A stretch of DNA of 64,000 nucleotides from Devosia sp. (GCF_024707125.1 NZ_JANQAH010000011.1:1-64000); one strand, 5' to 3'; shown: positions 10,264 to 19,782, numbered from the stretch's first letter. Notes: a model not told the origin generated them from the sequence alone. Program-made: numbers and translations.

Positions 10264-10355
10264 TGTCACCCCGGCACCGGCCGGGGCCCATCTTGAGATC
10301 TCGGGATGGGCCCCCGCAGTTTACCCGCGGACCTGGTCCGTGGGCTGGGGTGACA
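10264..10355. repeat. Composite palindromic intergenic element
   Basis: The ends are inverted copies of TGTCACCCC (10264-10272 and 10347-10355). Inside lie a GGGGCCCATC / GATGGGCCCC inverted pair around 10283-10312 and a short palindrome near 10326-10342. The element sits between chvE and mmsA, both on the minus strand, and could fold in the operon mRNA. Its structure resembles the mosaic intergenic repeats known in Rhizobiales. No second full copy is visible in this window. Confidence 0.65.
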
Positions 10356-10416
10356 TCCGGTGGTTGTGGCTGTCCGTTGCCAGACGCGCCTCAAACCCGA
10401 GCTCTAAAATCTCGAA

Positions 10417-10442
10417 GGGGCCCCGCGTTGCCGCGGAGCCCC
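10417..10442 (-). terminator. Stem-loop after chvE (terminator or mRNA stabiliser)
   Basis: An 11-bp stem with one mismatch (10417-10427 with 10432-10442) lies just past the chvE stop. On the minus strand it is followed by a short U-containing stretch. Because mmsA follows on the same strand, it may act as partial termination or mRNA stabilisation that keeps the binding protein more abundant than the membrane parts. Confidence 0.65.
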
Positions 10443-10464
10443 AAATTTGTTTTGCCACAAGGGC

Positions 10465-11541
10465 TTACTGCAGTTCTTCCGGCTTGATGTAGCCCGAGTC
10501 AACGACCAGAGCCTGGTAGTTGGTCAGGTCAACCGAGTACGGGGTCAGGAGGACCGACGGCACAACCTTGACACCATTGTCATAGGTGGTGGTGTCGAGG
10601 CCTTCCGGCGTACCGCCAGAAACAACGGTGTCGACGAGGTCAGCAGTGACCTTGGCCAGTTCACGGGTGTCCTTGTAGACGGTCGAGTACTGTTCGCCGG
10701 CGATGATCGCCTTCACCGACGGAGCTTCAGCGTCCTGACCGGTGACAACGGGCCATGCAAGGTCAGCCGAGCCGTAGCCAACGCCGCGGAGCGACGAGAT
10801 GATGCCGCGCGACAGGCCGTCATAGGGAGCCAGCACGCCGTCGACGCGCGAGCCGTCCGAGTAGTTGGCCGACAGGATGTTGTCCATGCGAGCCTGAGCG
10901 ACAGCACCGTCCCAACGGAGGGTACCGACGGTTTCCATGCCCTGCTGGCCGGACTTGACGACGATGTCGCCAGCGTCGATCAGCGGCTGAAGGACGCTCA
11001 TGGCGCCGTCATAGAAGAAGAACGCGTTGTTGTCGTCCGGCGAACCGCCGAAGAGTTCAACGTTCCACGGCTTGGTGTCGGGGAAGCGTTCCTTGAGACC
11101 GGCAACCAGCGAGTTTGCCTGGAGCACGCCCACCTGGAAGTTGTCGAAGGTGGTGTAGTAGTCGACATTGCCCGATTCACGGATCAGGCGGTCATAGGCG
11201 ACAACCTTGATGCCGGCATCGGCAGCCTGCTGCAGCACCGCCGACAGCGTGGTGCCGTCGATCGAGGCGACCACGAGAGCCTTCACGCCCTTGGTGACCA
11301 TGTTTTCGATCTGGGCGAGCTGGTTCGGGATATCGTCTTCTGCATACTGCAGGTCGACGGTGTAGCCCTTGCCTTCGAGCGCGGTCTTCAGCTCGTTACC
11401 GTCGGAAATCCAGCGGAGCGACGACTGGGTCGGCATGGCAATGCCGATAGCGCCCTTGTCCTGGGCGTAGGCAACGGTTGCGGCGGTGGCCATCAGGGCA
11501 CCGGCAGCAAGCAGCGTCGCAATTGATTTCAGAACCTTCAC
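10465..11541 (-). CDS. chvE: Periplasmic multiple-sugar-binding protein (ChvE-like)
   Basis: The solute receptor of the sugar importer, 358 residues. It has a signal peptide (residues 1-26, cleavage after AYA) followed by a periplasmic binding-protein type 1 fold starting [17 protein letters not shown]. That start and the later [19 protein letters not shown] stretch are characteristic of the ChvE/MmsE group. In Agrobacterium, ChvE binds several aldoses and also serves chemotaxis and virulence sensing; here only transport is suggested by context. The start is GTG at 11541 with AAGGGAG 8 nt upstream. It is first in the chvE-mmsA-mmsB operon and divergent from a GntR regulator. Confidence 0.92.
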   Translation of the reverse strand: MKVLKSIATLLAAGALMATAATVAYAQDKGAIGIAMPTQSSLRWISDGNELKTALEGKGYTVDLQYAEDDIPNQLAQIENMVTKGVKALVVASIDGTTLSAVLQQAADAGIKVVAYDRLIRESGNVDYYTTFDNFQVGVLQANSLVAGLKERFPDTKPWNVELFGGSPDDNNAFFFYDGAMSVLQPLIDAGDIVVKSGQQGMETVGTLRWDGAVAQARMDNILSANYSDGSRVDGVLAPYDGLSRGIISSLRGVGYGSADLAWPVVTGQDAEAPSVKAIIAGEQYSTVYKDTRELAKVTADLVDTVVSGGTPEGLDTTTYDNGVKVVPSVLLTPYSVDLTNYQALVVDSGYIKPEELQ

Positions 11542-11991
11542 GTCTCGACTCCCTTAGATTTTTCGAGGTGATTGATGTGTTCGTCGTGGTTTCTGCCGAT
11601 CAGGCCAATTGGTTCCTGCATCCCCTTCCGAGCAAATCCTGCTCACCCGGAAAACGACGCTCTACTCTGCCCGCCGGCCTGGCGCCGGCAGCTTTGAATG
11701 GAACTGCATGATGTCCTCCTGCTCGACGGCTTGATGCCGCCTTGGCCCTCCCGGGAACCACGGCCCGCAAACTAGGATAATCAGATATGCGTGTAAAGCA
11801 GGGCAAAGCGGTGAAAGGTTATTTTTTCGATTGTCGAAGATATAAACTTGAGCGTAGAACGCCCGCTTTCAGGCGGTTGCTGACTTTCGTTTCAGTCGCT
11901 AACCTTAGAAAAATCGAGGACACCCTCTCGCCATTATGAACCGGCAAACGGTCAGCGAGAGTCAAAGGTATCAGATACCTCGGGAGGAGTT
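11542..11991. other. Intergenic region between chvE and the GntR gene
   Basis: A 450-nt divergent regulatory region without a credible gene. It contains a GC-rich stem-loop around 11671-11690, an AT-rich part near 11770-11930 that should hold promoters, and a perfect inverted repeat at 11966-11980 just before the GntR start. A partly similar stretch (TAATCAGATAT) lies near 11780. Confidence 0.6.
11966..11980. promoter_or_regulatory. Perfect inverted repeat, likely GntR operator
   Basis: AGGTATC-A-GATACCT is a perfect 7+1+7 inverted repeat. It lies immediately upstream of the GGAGG ribosome-binding site of a GntR/FadR-type gene. Its size and position fit an autoregulatory operator for a dimeric winged-helix repressor. 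Confidence 0.65.
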
Positions 11992-12762
11992 GTGGTGAGT
12001 TTGAGTGGAGACATGCGCTCCGATCACGGCAGTGCTGCAAGCGCTGTTGCCGATGATCTGGCGCAACTGATCCTGGGAGAGCTGGCACCGGGCCAGAGCC
12101 TACCCAGCGAGGCCGAGCTTGCGGAGCGCTATTCGGTCAGTCGCCTGACCATTCGCGAAGCGGTAAAACTCCTTGCCGGCCGGGGACTTTTGGAGCTTGC
12201 AAGAGGCCGCCGCGCCATGGTGCGCGAGCCCGACGGCTCCGCCTTCACCGACTTCCTGACATCCATCGTAAGGACCGATCCAAAGGGCCTCTTCGACCTC
12301 GTTGAGGTACGTTTGTCATTGGAAGTTCAATCGGCGACACTTGCAGCCAAAAGAGCGAACCGAGCCGGCATCGTCGCCATCGAAAACGCCCTCCAGGGCA
12401 TGCGCGACTCCGTTGGTGATTCTCCCGACTTCGCAGACGAGGCGGCCGAAGCCAACTTCCATTCCTACGACTTCGGCTTTCACGAAGCCGTCGCCCTCGC
12501 CAGCGGTAACCGTGTTCTCGGATATCTCTTCGAAGCCATGGCCGTGCCGCTGCGCGAAGGCTTCTTCATCAGCCAGCGCGGCCATGCCGATCGCGGGCAC
12601 ACGCCACAGGACACCATCGCCGCCCATCAGCGCATTCTTGACTGTATCCGGGAAGGCAATGGCCGGGCCGCCGCCGAGGCTATGCGCATGCATCTGCGCG
12701 ATACCGAGCGCGACATCCGCATGGCTGTAACCAAGATGGCCCAATCACCCGTTCGAAGCTAA
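11992..12762 (+). CDS. GntR family transcriptional regulator (FadR/FCD subfamily)
   Basis: A regulator of about 256 residues. Its N-terminal winged helix (about residues 18-82, motif LPSEAELAERYSVSRLTIREAVKLL) is followed by an all-helical FCD ligand domain that starts with the usual DLVEVRLSLE segment. Two adjacent GTG codons can start it. The second (11995) is better spaced from the GGAGG at 11983-11987. It is divergent from the chvE-mmsAB operon, so it probably controls sugar uptake in response to a sugar or sugar acid, and the 11966-11980 repeat is a candidate binding site. The effector is unknown. Confidence 0.88.
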   Translation: MVSLSGDMRSDHGSAASAVADDLAQLILGELAPGQSLPSEAELAERYSVSRLTIREAVKLLAGRGLLELARGRRAMVREPDGSAFTDFLTSIVRTDPKGLFDLVEVRLSLEVQSATLAAKRANRAGIVAIENALQGMRDSVGDSPDFADEAAEANFHSYDFGFHEAVALASGNRVLGYLFEAMAVPLREGFFISQRGHADRGHTPQDTIAAHQRILDCIREGNGRAAAEAMRMHLRDTERDIRMAVTKMAQSPVRS

Positions 12763-12866
12763 CAGTCTGCTAGCGAACTCACCGCCTATCCAAGCCCCTG
12801 AATCACCGCTAAGCTCCTTCTCGGGAAGCTGAATATCTGTGGCCATGGAGCGAGCGACGCGTTCGA

Positions 12867-15800
12867 ATGTCGATCAAAGCCGCAATCTATCACCGGACCC
12901 ATTACAAGTACGATCGCCCCGTTGTCCTCGGTCCGCAGATCATCCGATTGCAGCCGGCGCCCCATTCCAAGACCAAGGTTTTGAGCCATTCCTTGCGTGT
13001 CGCGCCGGATCTGCACTTCGTCAACACCCAGCAGGACCCATACGGTAACTTCCTGACTCGCTTCGTCTTTCCGGAGCCGGTTACCGAGCTGAAGATCGAA
13101 GTCGACCTCATCGCCGACATGACGGTCTACAACCCCTTCGACTTTTTCGTCGAGGAATCGGCCGAGACCTGGCCCTTCGAATATCCCGAAGATATCCGCG
13201 CCGACCTCTCGATTTACCGCGTCCCGGAAAAACTTACTCCCGCCCTGCAAACCTTCCTCGATACTATCGACCGGCGCCCGCGCAACACCGTGACCTTCGT
13301 CACCGAGCTCAACGCGACCCTTCAGCAGAAGATCAACTACATCGTCCGCATGGAGCCCGGCGTCTGGGCGCCCGAGGAAACCTTGACCAATGGTCAAGGT
13401 TCGTGCCGCGACTCGAGCTGGCTTCTCGTTAACATATTGAGAAACCTAGGCTTTGCGGCGCGTTTCGTTTCCGGCTACCTGATCCAGCTCAAGCCAGACC
13501 TCGTCTCACTCGACGGTCCCGCGGGCACCGACCACGATTTCACCGACCTCCACGCCTGGTGCGAAGTCTACCTCCCCGGCGCCGGCTGGGTCGGCCTCGA
13601 CCCCACCTCCGGCCTCCTCACCGGCGAAAGCCACGTCCCCCTCGCCGCCACCCCGCATTACCGCAACGCCGCCCCGATTTCCGGCCTCGCCTCCTATGCC
13701 GAAGTCGATTTCAACTTCGACATGAAGGTCACACGAGTCGCCGAACATCCGCGCATCACCAAACCCTTCTCGGACGAAAGCTGGAACCGCCTCAACAACT
13801 TAGGCCACGAAGTGGATTCTATTCTGAAGGCTGAAGACGTCCGCCTGACCATGGGTGGCGAACCCACTTTCGTCTCCGTCGACGACTTCGAAGCCGACGA
13901 ATGGAACGCCGGTGCCGTCGGCCCCACCAAGCGCCGCCTCGCCGACGACCTCATCCGCCGCCTCCGCTCCCGCTTCGCCCCCCAAGGCATGCTCCACTAC
14001 GGCCAGGGCAAGTGGTATCCCGGCGAAACCCTGCCCCGCTGGACTTTCTCCCTCTACTGGCGCCTCGACGGCAAGCCAGTCTGGAAAGACGAAAAACTCA
14101 TTGCCCGCGAAGGGGTTAAGACCACCGCCACCCACGAAGACGCCCGCAAATTCCTCGAGTCCTTCGCTCGCAATCTCGGCCTGACCGGCGAAACCATCGA
14201 CGAAGCCTATGAAGACCCTGGCGAGTGGCTCCTCAAGGAAGCCAGGCTCCCAGCCAATGTCGACCCCGCCAATTCCGAACTCGCCGACCCCGAAGCCCGC
14301 TCGCGCATCGCCCGCGTCTTCGAACGCGGCCTGACGAGCCCCACCGGCTATGTCCTCCCGGTTCAGCGCTGGAACGCTGCGGCTTCAAGCCCCTGGCTGA
14401 CCGAAAAATGGAAGACACGGCGCGGCAAACTCTTCCTCGCCCCCGGCGACAGCCCAGCCGGCTACCGCCTTCCGCTGGCATCGCTAAAGCACCTCAAGCC
14501 GACAGCCTATCCCCATGTGGTGCCCCTCGATCCCGGAGCGCCTCGCGCCGCGCTGCCTGATCCGGAAGAGCTGCTTTTCCGCGAGAAGGCAGACGCACGC
14601 CAACAGGCAGCCTCCTCTTTCACGGCGTCGAGCGAACAGCAGGATCGCACCGAACAGGTCATCAGCGAGATCGAAGGGGAAGTGCGCACTGCCGTCACCG
14701 CCGAGATTCGCGATCACCGCCTCTGCATCTTCCTGCCCCCTGTCGAGCGCCTCGAAGACTATCTCGAACTCGTGGCGGCTACCGAGGCGGCGGCGAAGGA
14801 AATCGGCCAGCCCGTCCACCTCGAAGGTTACGGCCCACCGCACGATTCCCGCCTGAACGTCATCCGCGTTGCCCCCGATCCGGGTGTCATTGAGGTCAAT
14901 ATTCACCCGGCTTCCAACTGGGACGACTGCGTCACGACCACCGCGGCCATCTACGAAGAAGCCCGCCAAAGCCGGCTCGGCGCCGACAAGTTCATGCTCG
15001 ACGGCAAGCACACCGGCACTGGCGGCGGCAACCACGTCGTCGTCGGTGGCGCCACGCCGAACGACAGCCCCTTCCTGCGCCGCCCGGACCTGCTGAAGTC
15101 GCTGATCCTTCACTGGCAGCGCCATCCATCGATGAGCTACCTGTTCTCCGGCCTCTTCATAGGCCCCACGAGCCAGGCCCCGCGCTTCGACGAGGCCCGT
15201 CACGACAGCCTCTACGAACTCGAAATCGCCATGGCACAGGTCTATGCGCCCGGCCAAGGCGCGCCGCCTTTGCCCTGGCTCGTCGACCGCCTCTTCCGCA
15301 ATCTTCTCACCGACGTCACCGGCAACACCCACCGCTCGGAAATCTGCATCGACAAGCTCTACTCGCCCGACGGCCCTACTGGCCGGCTCGGCCTTGTCGA
15401 ATTCCGCGGCTTCGAAATGCCGCCCAACGCCCACATGAGCCTCGCCCAGCAATTGCTCGTCCGCGCACTCATCGCCCGGTATTGGCGCGGGCCGGCACAA
15501 GGCGACCTCGTCCGCTGGGGCACGACGCTCCATGATCGCTTCATGCTGCCCCACTTCGTCTGGCAGGACTTCTTGGGTGTGCTCGCCGATCTCGACCGCG
15601 CCGGCTTTTCCTTCGACCCCGCCTGGTTCGCAGCCCAACTCGAATTCCGCTTCCCCTTCTGCGGCGAAGTCGAGGTGGAAGGCGTCAAACTCGAACTGCG
15701 CCAAGCGCTTGAACCCTGGCACGTCATGGGTGAGGAAGGCGCCATCGGCGGAACCGTGCGCTTTGTCGACAGCTCCGTCGAACGTCTGCAGGTCAAGCTG

Positions 15801-16202
15801 ACCGCGCCAAATCCGGACCGCTACACGGTCACCTGCAACCAGCGTCCCGCCCCGCTCGCCGCCACGGGCACAGCCGGCACGTCCATCGCCGGCGTGCGCT
15901 TCAAGGCCTGGCAGCCGGCCTCTGGCATGCACCCGGTCATGCCCGTGCACGCCCCGCTGGTCTTCGATATCTACGACAAATGGACCGGCCGCCCGATCGG
16001 CGGCTGCACCTATCACGTCGCCCATCCGGGCGGCCGCAACTACGAGACTTTCCCCGTCAACGGCAACGAGGCAGAGGCACGGCGCCTTGCGCGTTTCGTG
16101 CCGCACAACTATACGCCCGGCACCTATCCTTACCGCCCGGAGCGGCCAGCGGACGAATTTCCGCTGACGCTTGACCTCCGGCGACCGCCCCGGTTCACCT
16201 GA
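12867..16202 (+). CDS. Transglutaminase-like/DUF2126 fusion protein (COG4196 type)
   Basis: A large cytoplasmic protein of 1111 residues. It begins with the bacterial transglutaminase N-terminal domain (about 1-90), then a transglutaminase-like core. The catalytic Cys sits in GSCRDSSWLL (about residue 180), and the His in DLHAWCEVYLPGAGW (about 229) has a following Asp in GLDPTSG. From about residue 300 to the end is DUF2126, including the GKHTGTGGGNHVVVGG stretch near 715. Comparative genomics places this family among predicted amidoligases of glutamine-synthetase-like fold acting on peptides; no substrate is established. It is followed after 5 nt by the ATP-grasp/alpha-E gene, then by a second transglutaminase gene. 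The start is uncertain because the nearest GGAG is distant. Confidence 0.92.
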   Translation: MSIKAAIYHRTHYKYDRPVVLGPQIIRLQPAPHSKTKVLSHSLRVAPDLHFVNTQQDPYGNFLTRFVFPEPVTELKIEVDLIADMTVYNPFDFFVEESAETWPFEYPEDIRADLSIYRVPEKLTPALQTFLDTIDRRPRNTVTFVTELNATLQQKINYIVRMEPGVWAPEETLTNGQGSCRDSSWLLVNILRNLGFAARFVSGYLIQLKPDLVSLDGPAGTDHDFTDLHAWCEVYLPGAGWVGLDPTSGLLTGESHVPLAATPHYRNAAPISGLASYAEVDFNFDMKVTRVAEHPRITKPFSDESWNRLNNLGHEVDSILKAEDVRLTMGGEPTFVSVDDFEADEWNAGAVGPTKRRLADDLIRRLRSRFAPQGMLHYGQGKWYPGETLPRWTFSLYWRLDGKPVWKDEKLIAREGVKTTATHEDARKFLESFARNLGLTGETIDEAYEDPGEWLLKEARLPANVDPANSELADPEARSRIARVFERGLTSPTGYVLPVQRWNAAASSPWLTEKWKTRRGKLFLAPGDSPAGYRLPLASLKHLKPTAYPHVVPLDPGAPRAALPDPEELLFREKADARQQAASSFTASSEQQDRTEQVISEIEGEVRTAVTAEIRDHRLCIFLPPVERLEDYLELVAATEAAAKEIGQPVHLEGYGPPHDSRLNVIRVAPDPGVIEVNIHPASNWDDCVTTTAAIYEEARQSRLGADKFMLDGKHTGTGGGNHVVVGGATPNDSPFLRRPDLLKSLILHWQRHPSMSYLFSGLFIGPTSQAPRFDEARHDSLYELEIAMAQVYAPGQGAPPLPWLVDRLFRNLLTDVTGNTHRSEICIDKLYSPDGPTGRLGLVEFRGFEMPPNAHMSLAQQLLVRALIARYWRGPAQGDLVRWGTTLHDRFMLPHFVWQDFLGVLADLDRAGFSFDPAWFAAQLEFRFPFCGEVEVEGVKLELRQALEPWHVMGEEGAIGGTVRFVDSSVERLQVKLTAPNPDRYTVTCNQRPAPLAATGTAGTSIAGVRFKAWQPASGMHPVMPVHAPLVFDIYDKWTGRPIGGCTYHVAHPGGRNYETFPVNGNEAEARRLARFVPHNYTPGTYPYRPERPADEFPLTLDLRRPPRFT

Positions 16203-16207
16203 ACACC

Positions 16208-18619
16208 ATGATCAAGCGGAACTCCGAATCCCGCAGCGCCCCTCCAGAAGGTCCGAGCATCATCTCGGACTATCACCTGCTGCCGGGCGTCCCCGACGAG
16301 ATGATCGACCCCAACGGCGCCCTGCGCCCAGGCTGGGATCGCCTCATGTCTGCTTTCGATGCGCTGGGCTCGACCGAACTCGCCGCCCGCTTCGAGCGCG
16401 CCGATCAATATCTGCGCGATGCCGGCGTCTTCTATCGCAAGTATGACGGCGCCGAGGGCAAGGAGCGCGCCTGGCCGCTCGCCCATATCCCGCTGCTGAT
16501 CGACGAAGCCGAATGGCTGACCATTTCCAAGGGGCTCGTGCAGCGCGCCGAACTGCTGGAAAACATCGTCGGCGACATTTACGGCGACAACCGCCTAGTC
16601 CAGGAAGGCCTCCTGCCGCCCGAACTGGTCGCGCAAAACAACGAATTCCTGCGCCCCCTCGTCGGCGTCAAACCCGCCAGCGGCCACTTCCTGCATTTCT
16701 GCGCCTTCGAGCTCGGCCGCGGCCCCGATGGCGCCTGGTGGGTGCTGGGCGATCGCATGCAGGCGCCCTCCGGCGCCGGCTTCGCGCTCGAAAACCGCGT
16801 CGCCACCACGCGCGCGCTTTCCGATGTCTATGGCGAGATGAATATCCATCGCCTAGCCGGCTTTTTCCGGGATTTCCGCGATCACCTCTTCGTCCAGGCC
16901 AAGCGCGACGGTGGTCGTGTCGGCATCCTCACACCCGGCCAGCTCAACGAAACCTACTTCGAACACGCGTATATCGCCCGCTATCTCGGCCTCATGCTGC
17001 TCGAAGGCGAGGACCTTGTCGTAGAGGACGGTCAGGTCATGGTGCGCACCGTGGCGGGGCTAAAACCCGTCAGCGTCCTCTGGCGCCGCATGGACGCCAG
17101 CTTTGTCGACCCGCTCGAACTGCGCTACGACAGCCGCATCGGCACCCCCGGCATGGTCGAGGCCGTCCGTTCTGGTTCCATCTCCATGATCAATGCCCTT
17201 GGCACCGGCATTCTCGAAACCCGCGCCCTTGCCGCCTTCATGCCGCGGCTCTGCAAGCACTTGCTCGGCACCGGCCTCGAACTGCCCGAGATCGCCACCT
17301 GGTGGTGCGGCCAGGCCGCCGAACGCGAATATGTTCTCGACAATTTCGACGACCTGATGATCGGGCCGGCTTTCGCTACCACCCTGCCCTTCGACGATCT
17401 GCGCGGCACCGCACTTGGCGCCAGCATGACCCCAGCCCAAAAGTCCCAGCTTAGGGATCGCATCGCCACCCACGGCCGCGACTATGTCGGCCAGGAGCCC
17501 GTGCGCCTCTCGACCGCCCCGGTCTATTACGAAGGCAAACTCGAACCGCGGCCAATCACCCTGCGCGTCTTTGCGGCACGCACCGAGAGCGGCTGGAGCA
17601 TCATGCCCGGCGGTTTCGCCCGCGTCGGCTCGACGCCTGATACCACCGCCCTCGCCATGCAGCGCGGCGGCCAGGCAGCCGACGTCTGGGTGGTGTCGTC
17701 CACCCCGGTCGAACAGGTTTCGCTGCTGCCGCAGGAAGGCGACCGCCTTGTTCGCAATTCGCCCGGCAGCCTGCCGAGCCGCGCCGCCGACAATCTCATC
17801 TGGCTCGGTCGCTATGCCGAGCGCTGCGAAGCGACGGTCCGCATCCTGCGCGCCTATAACGCGCGCCTCGCCGAACTATCAAAGCCTGATCTGCCAATCC
17901 TCACCCATTGCGCAGAATTCCTCGAAAGCATCGATGTCGATGTAACCGAGGCCATGCCGCAGGGCCTGTTGATGTCGATCGACAGCGCCGTTCATAGCGC
18001 TGGCCAGATCCGCGATCGCTTCTCGCCCGACGGTTGGCTGGCGCTCAACGACCTGCAAAAGACCGCACAGCGCTTTGCGACGCGTATCGGCACCGGCGAC
18101 GACGCCACTCGCGCCATGACCGTGCTGCTGCGCAAGCTCGCCGGTTTCTCCGGCCTCGTGCACGAAAACATGTACCGCTTTGCCGGCTGGCGCTTCCTCG
18201 AAATCGGCCGCCGCCTTGAACGCGCCATCCAGATCGCCCGCATCACCGGCTGGTTGACCGGCGACGATGCTCCCGACGGTTCGCTCGAAATGCTGCTTGA
18301 AATCGGCGACAGCGTCATGTCGCACCGCCGCCGCTATTCGGTGACGGCGGGAACGCAGAGCGCCATCGATCTGCTGGTCCTCGACCCGCTCAACCCGCGC
18401 TCGGTCCTCTTCCAGCTTACTGAACTGCGCGCCCAGCTCGAAACCTTGCCGGGTGGCATCCGCGATGGCCAACTCTCCAGCGTCGCCAAAGCCGCCCTGA
18501 AATTGCAAACGCGCCTCATCACCGCCGAGCCGGAATCCATGACGCCGGACAAGCTCGACGAAATCTCCCGAGAGATCGGCCTCCTCGCCAGTCTCATCGC
18601 TGCGCACTATTTTACCTGA
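16208..18619 (+). CDS. Circularly permuted ATP-grasp protein fused to alpha-E domain (DUF404/407-DUF403)
   Basis: A fusion of 803 residues. Residues about 25-490 form a circularly permuted ATP-grasp type 2 enzyme (recognisable stretches PLIIDE-like PLLIDEAEW, ILTPGQLNETYFEHAYIARYLG and a YVGQEPV segment). Residues about 515-800 form the all-helical alpha-E domain, starting at RAADNLIWLGRYAERCEA. In many genomes the two are separate neighbouring genes; here they are one. ATP-grasp enzymes ligate carboxylates to amines, so with the two transglutaminase-type neighbours this suggests a peptide-forming or peptide-cleaving system. It lies 5 nt after the DUF2126 gene and 2 nt before the next. Confidence 0.93.
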   Translation: MIKRNSESRSAPPEGPSIISDYHLLPGVPDEMIDPNGALRPGWDRLMSAFDALGSTELAARFERADQYLRDAGVFYRKYDGAEGKERAWPLAHIPLLIDEAEWLTISKGLVQRAELLENIVGDIYGDNRLVQEGLLPPELVAQNNEFLRPLVGVKPASGHFLHFCAFELGRGPDGAWWVLGDRMQAPSGAGFALENRVATTRALSDVYGEMNIHRLAGFFRDFRDHLFVQAKRDGGRVGILTPGQLNETYFEHAYIARYLGLMLLEGEDLVVEDGQVMVRTVAGLKPVSVLWRRMDASFVDPLELRYDSRIGTPGMVEAVRSGSISMINALGTGILETRALAAFMPRLCKHLLGTGLELPEIATWWCGQAAEREYVLDNFDDLMIGPAFATTLPFDDLRGTALGASMTPAQKSQLRDRIATHGRDYVGQEPVRLSTAPVYYEGKLEPRPITLRVFAARTESGWSIMPGGFARVGSTPDTTALAMQRGGQAADVWVVSSTPVEQVSLLPQEGDRLVRNSPGSLPSRAADNLIWLGRYAERCEATVRILRAYNARLAELSKPDLPILTHCAEFLESIDVDVTEAMPQGLLMSIDSAVHSAGQIRDRFSPDGWLALNDLQKTAQRFATRIGTGDDATRAMTVLLRKLAGFSGLVHENMYRFAGWRFLEIGRRLERAIQIARITGWLTGDDAPDGSLEMLLEIGDSVMSHRRRYSVTAGTQSAIDLLVLDPLNPRSVLFQLTELRAQLETLPGGIRDGQLSSVAKAALKLQTRLITAEPESMTPDKLDEISREIGLLASLIAAHYFT

Positions 18620-18621
18620 CC

Positions 18622-19500
18622 ATGCTCTACGATGTTCGCCTGACCCTGACCTACGACTATGACGCGCCCGTTCACGGCGGGCGCCACCATATTCGCGTCG
18701 CCCCAACGACAGTGCCGAATGTTCAGAGGGTCATTGCCTCGTCCCTTTCGTTCTCGCCGAAGCCGCATCGTCTGACCAGTTTCGTCGACTTCTTCGGCAA
18801 TACGGTCAGCGACGTCACTTTCGTCGAGCCACACGAAAAGCTCGAAGTGCGGTTGACCGCACGGGTGCAGGTGGACGACCTTGCCCATCCTGCGGACCTC
18901 TCCGCCTCGCTTGACCAGCTTGGCCTTGAAGTCGCGCGCTATTGGTCGGTTGAAGCCGATAGTCCGCAGCATTTCCTCGCCGCCTCGCCGCGCGTGCAGA
19001 TCGTGCCCGCGATCACCGAATATGCCGAGAGCGAGACTGCGGAGGCCGAAACCGTCCTCGCCAAGGCGATGGCGCTCTGCCTCGCCATCCACAAGGATTT
19101 TGAATACGACCCCAAGGCCACAGACGTCGAAACCAAGCCCGCCGAGGCCTTCTCGCTGAAGAAGGGCGTCTGCCAGGACTTTGCCCACGTCATGATCGCC
19201 GGCCTGCGCGGCATGGGCATTCCGGCTGGCTATGTCTCCGGCTTTCTCCGCACCATCCCGCCCGCTGGTCAGGCGCGGCTCGAAGGGGCCGACGCCATGC
19301 ACGCCTGGGTGCGCGTCTGGTGTGGCGCCCACACCGGCTGGATCGAATTCGACCCCACCAATGCCATGATTGCCGGCGGCGACCATATCTCCATCGGCCA
19401 CGGTCGCGACTATGCCGATATCTCGCCGATCGTCGGCGTGCTGCGCACGCACGGCTCGCACGAAACACGCCAGTCCGTAGACGTCATCAAGGTCGAATAG
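18622..19500 (+). CDS. Transglutaminase-like cysteine protein (third gene of ATP-grasp/alpha-E operon)
   Basis: A protein of 292 residues. An N-terminal transglutaminase-associated domain (YDVRLTLTYDYDAPVHGGRH) is followed by a transglutaminase-like core with all three catalytic elements: Cys in KKGVCQDFAHVM (about residue 191), His in GADAMHAWVRVW (about 228) and Asp in WIEFDPTNAM (about 243). Such proteins may act as peptidases or transferases. It is the last gene of the operon, 2 nt after the ATP-grasp fusion. An EcfG-type promoter for the next gene begins 19 nt after its stop. Confidence 0.92.
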   Translation: MLYDVRLTLTYDYDAPVHGGRHHIRVAPTTVPNVQRVIASSLSFSPKPHRLTSFVDFFGNTVSDVTFVEPHEKLEVRLTARVQVDDLAHPADLSASLDQLGLEVARYWSVEADSPQHFLAASPRVQIVPAITEYAESETAEAETVLAKAMALCLAIHKDFEYDPKATDVETKPAEAFSLKKGVCQDFAHVMIAGLRGMGIPAGYVSGFLRTIPPAGQARLEGADAMHAWVRVWCGAHTGWIEFDPTNAMIAGGDHISIGHGRDYADISPIVGVLRTHGSHETRQSVDVIKVE

Positions 19501-19518
19501 CGGCTCGCTCGCGCCGCT

Positions 19519-19543
19519 GGAACCAAATCTGCACCTCGCCGTT
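19519..19543 (+). promoter_or_regulatory. EcfG-type promoter (GGAAC-N16-CGTT)
   Basis: GGAAC at 19519-19523 and CGTT at 19540-19543 have an exact 16-nt spacer. It is just downstream of the transglutaminase operon and about 70 nt before the small membrane protein gene at 19615. It probably also serves the DUF3309 gene at 19884. Confidence 0.85.
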
Positions 19544-19614
19544 TGTCTGTCATGCCGCCCGCGACGGGCAATTTGACTGAGAACTCCGCCACTTGCGGAG
19601 TGTTGGAGGCACAG

Positions 19615-19782
19615 ATGACCCAGGCTGAAATCAGGGCCCTCGAGCATGCAAGCCGCTCTACCGCTGTGTGGTCGAACGAAGTCTACGACAGTTCCCCGCA
19701 TTTCGGCGAAGTCGTTCGCGCACTGCTGCCAGCAGCGCTGATCCTGGCGACGGCCACCGCGCTGCTTGTTGCCCTGCTCTAG
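19615..19782 (+). CDS. Small single-span membrane protein, predicted EcfG regulon member
   Basis: A 55-residue protein with a charged N-terminal half containing paired acidic and basic residues, then one hydrophobic segment at the C-terminus (about residues 36-54, rich in Ala, Leu and Thr). The ATG at 19615 is preceded by GGAGG at 19605-19609. An in-frame upstream extension to 19543 exists, but it would start inside the promoter. I do not recognise the family. The exact EcfG promoter upstream and its position among stress genes suggest a general stress membrane protein. Confidence 0.7.
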   Translation: MTQAEIRALEHASRSTAVWSNEVYDSSPHFGEVVRALLPAALILATATALLVALL

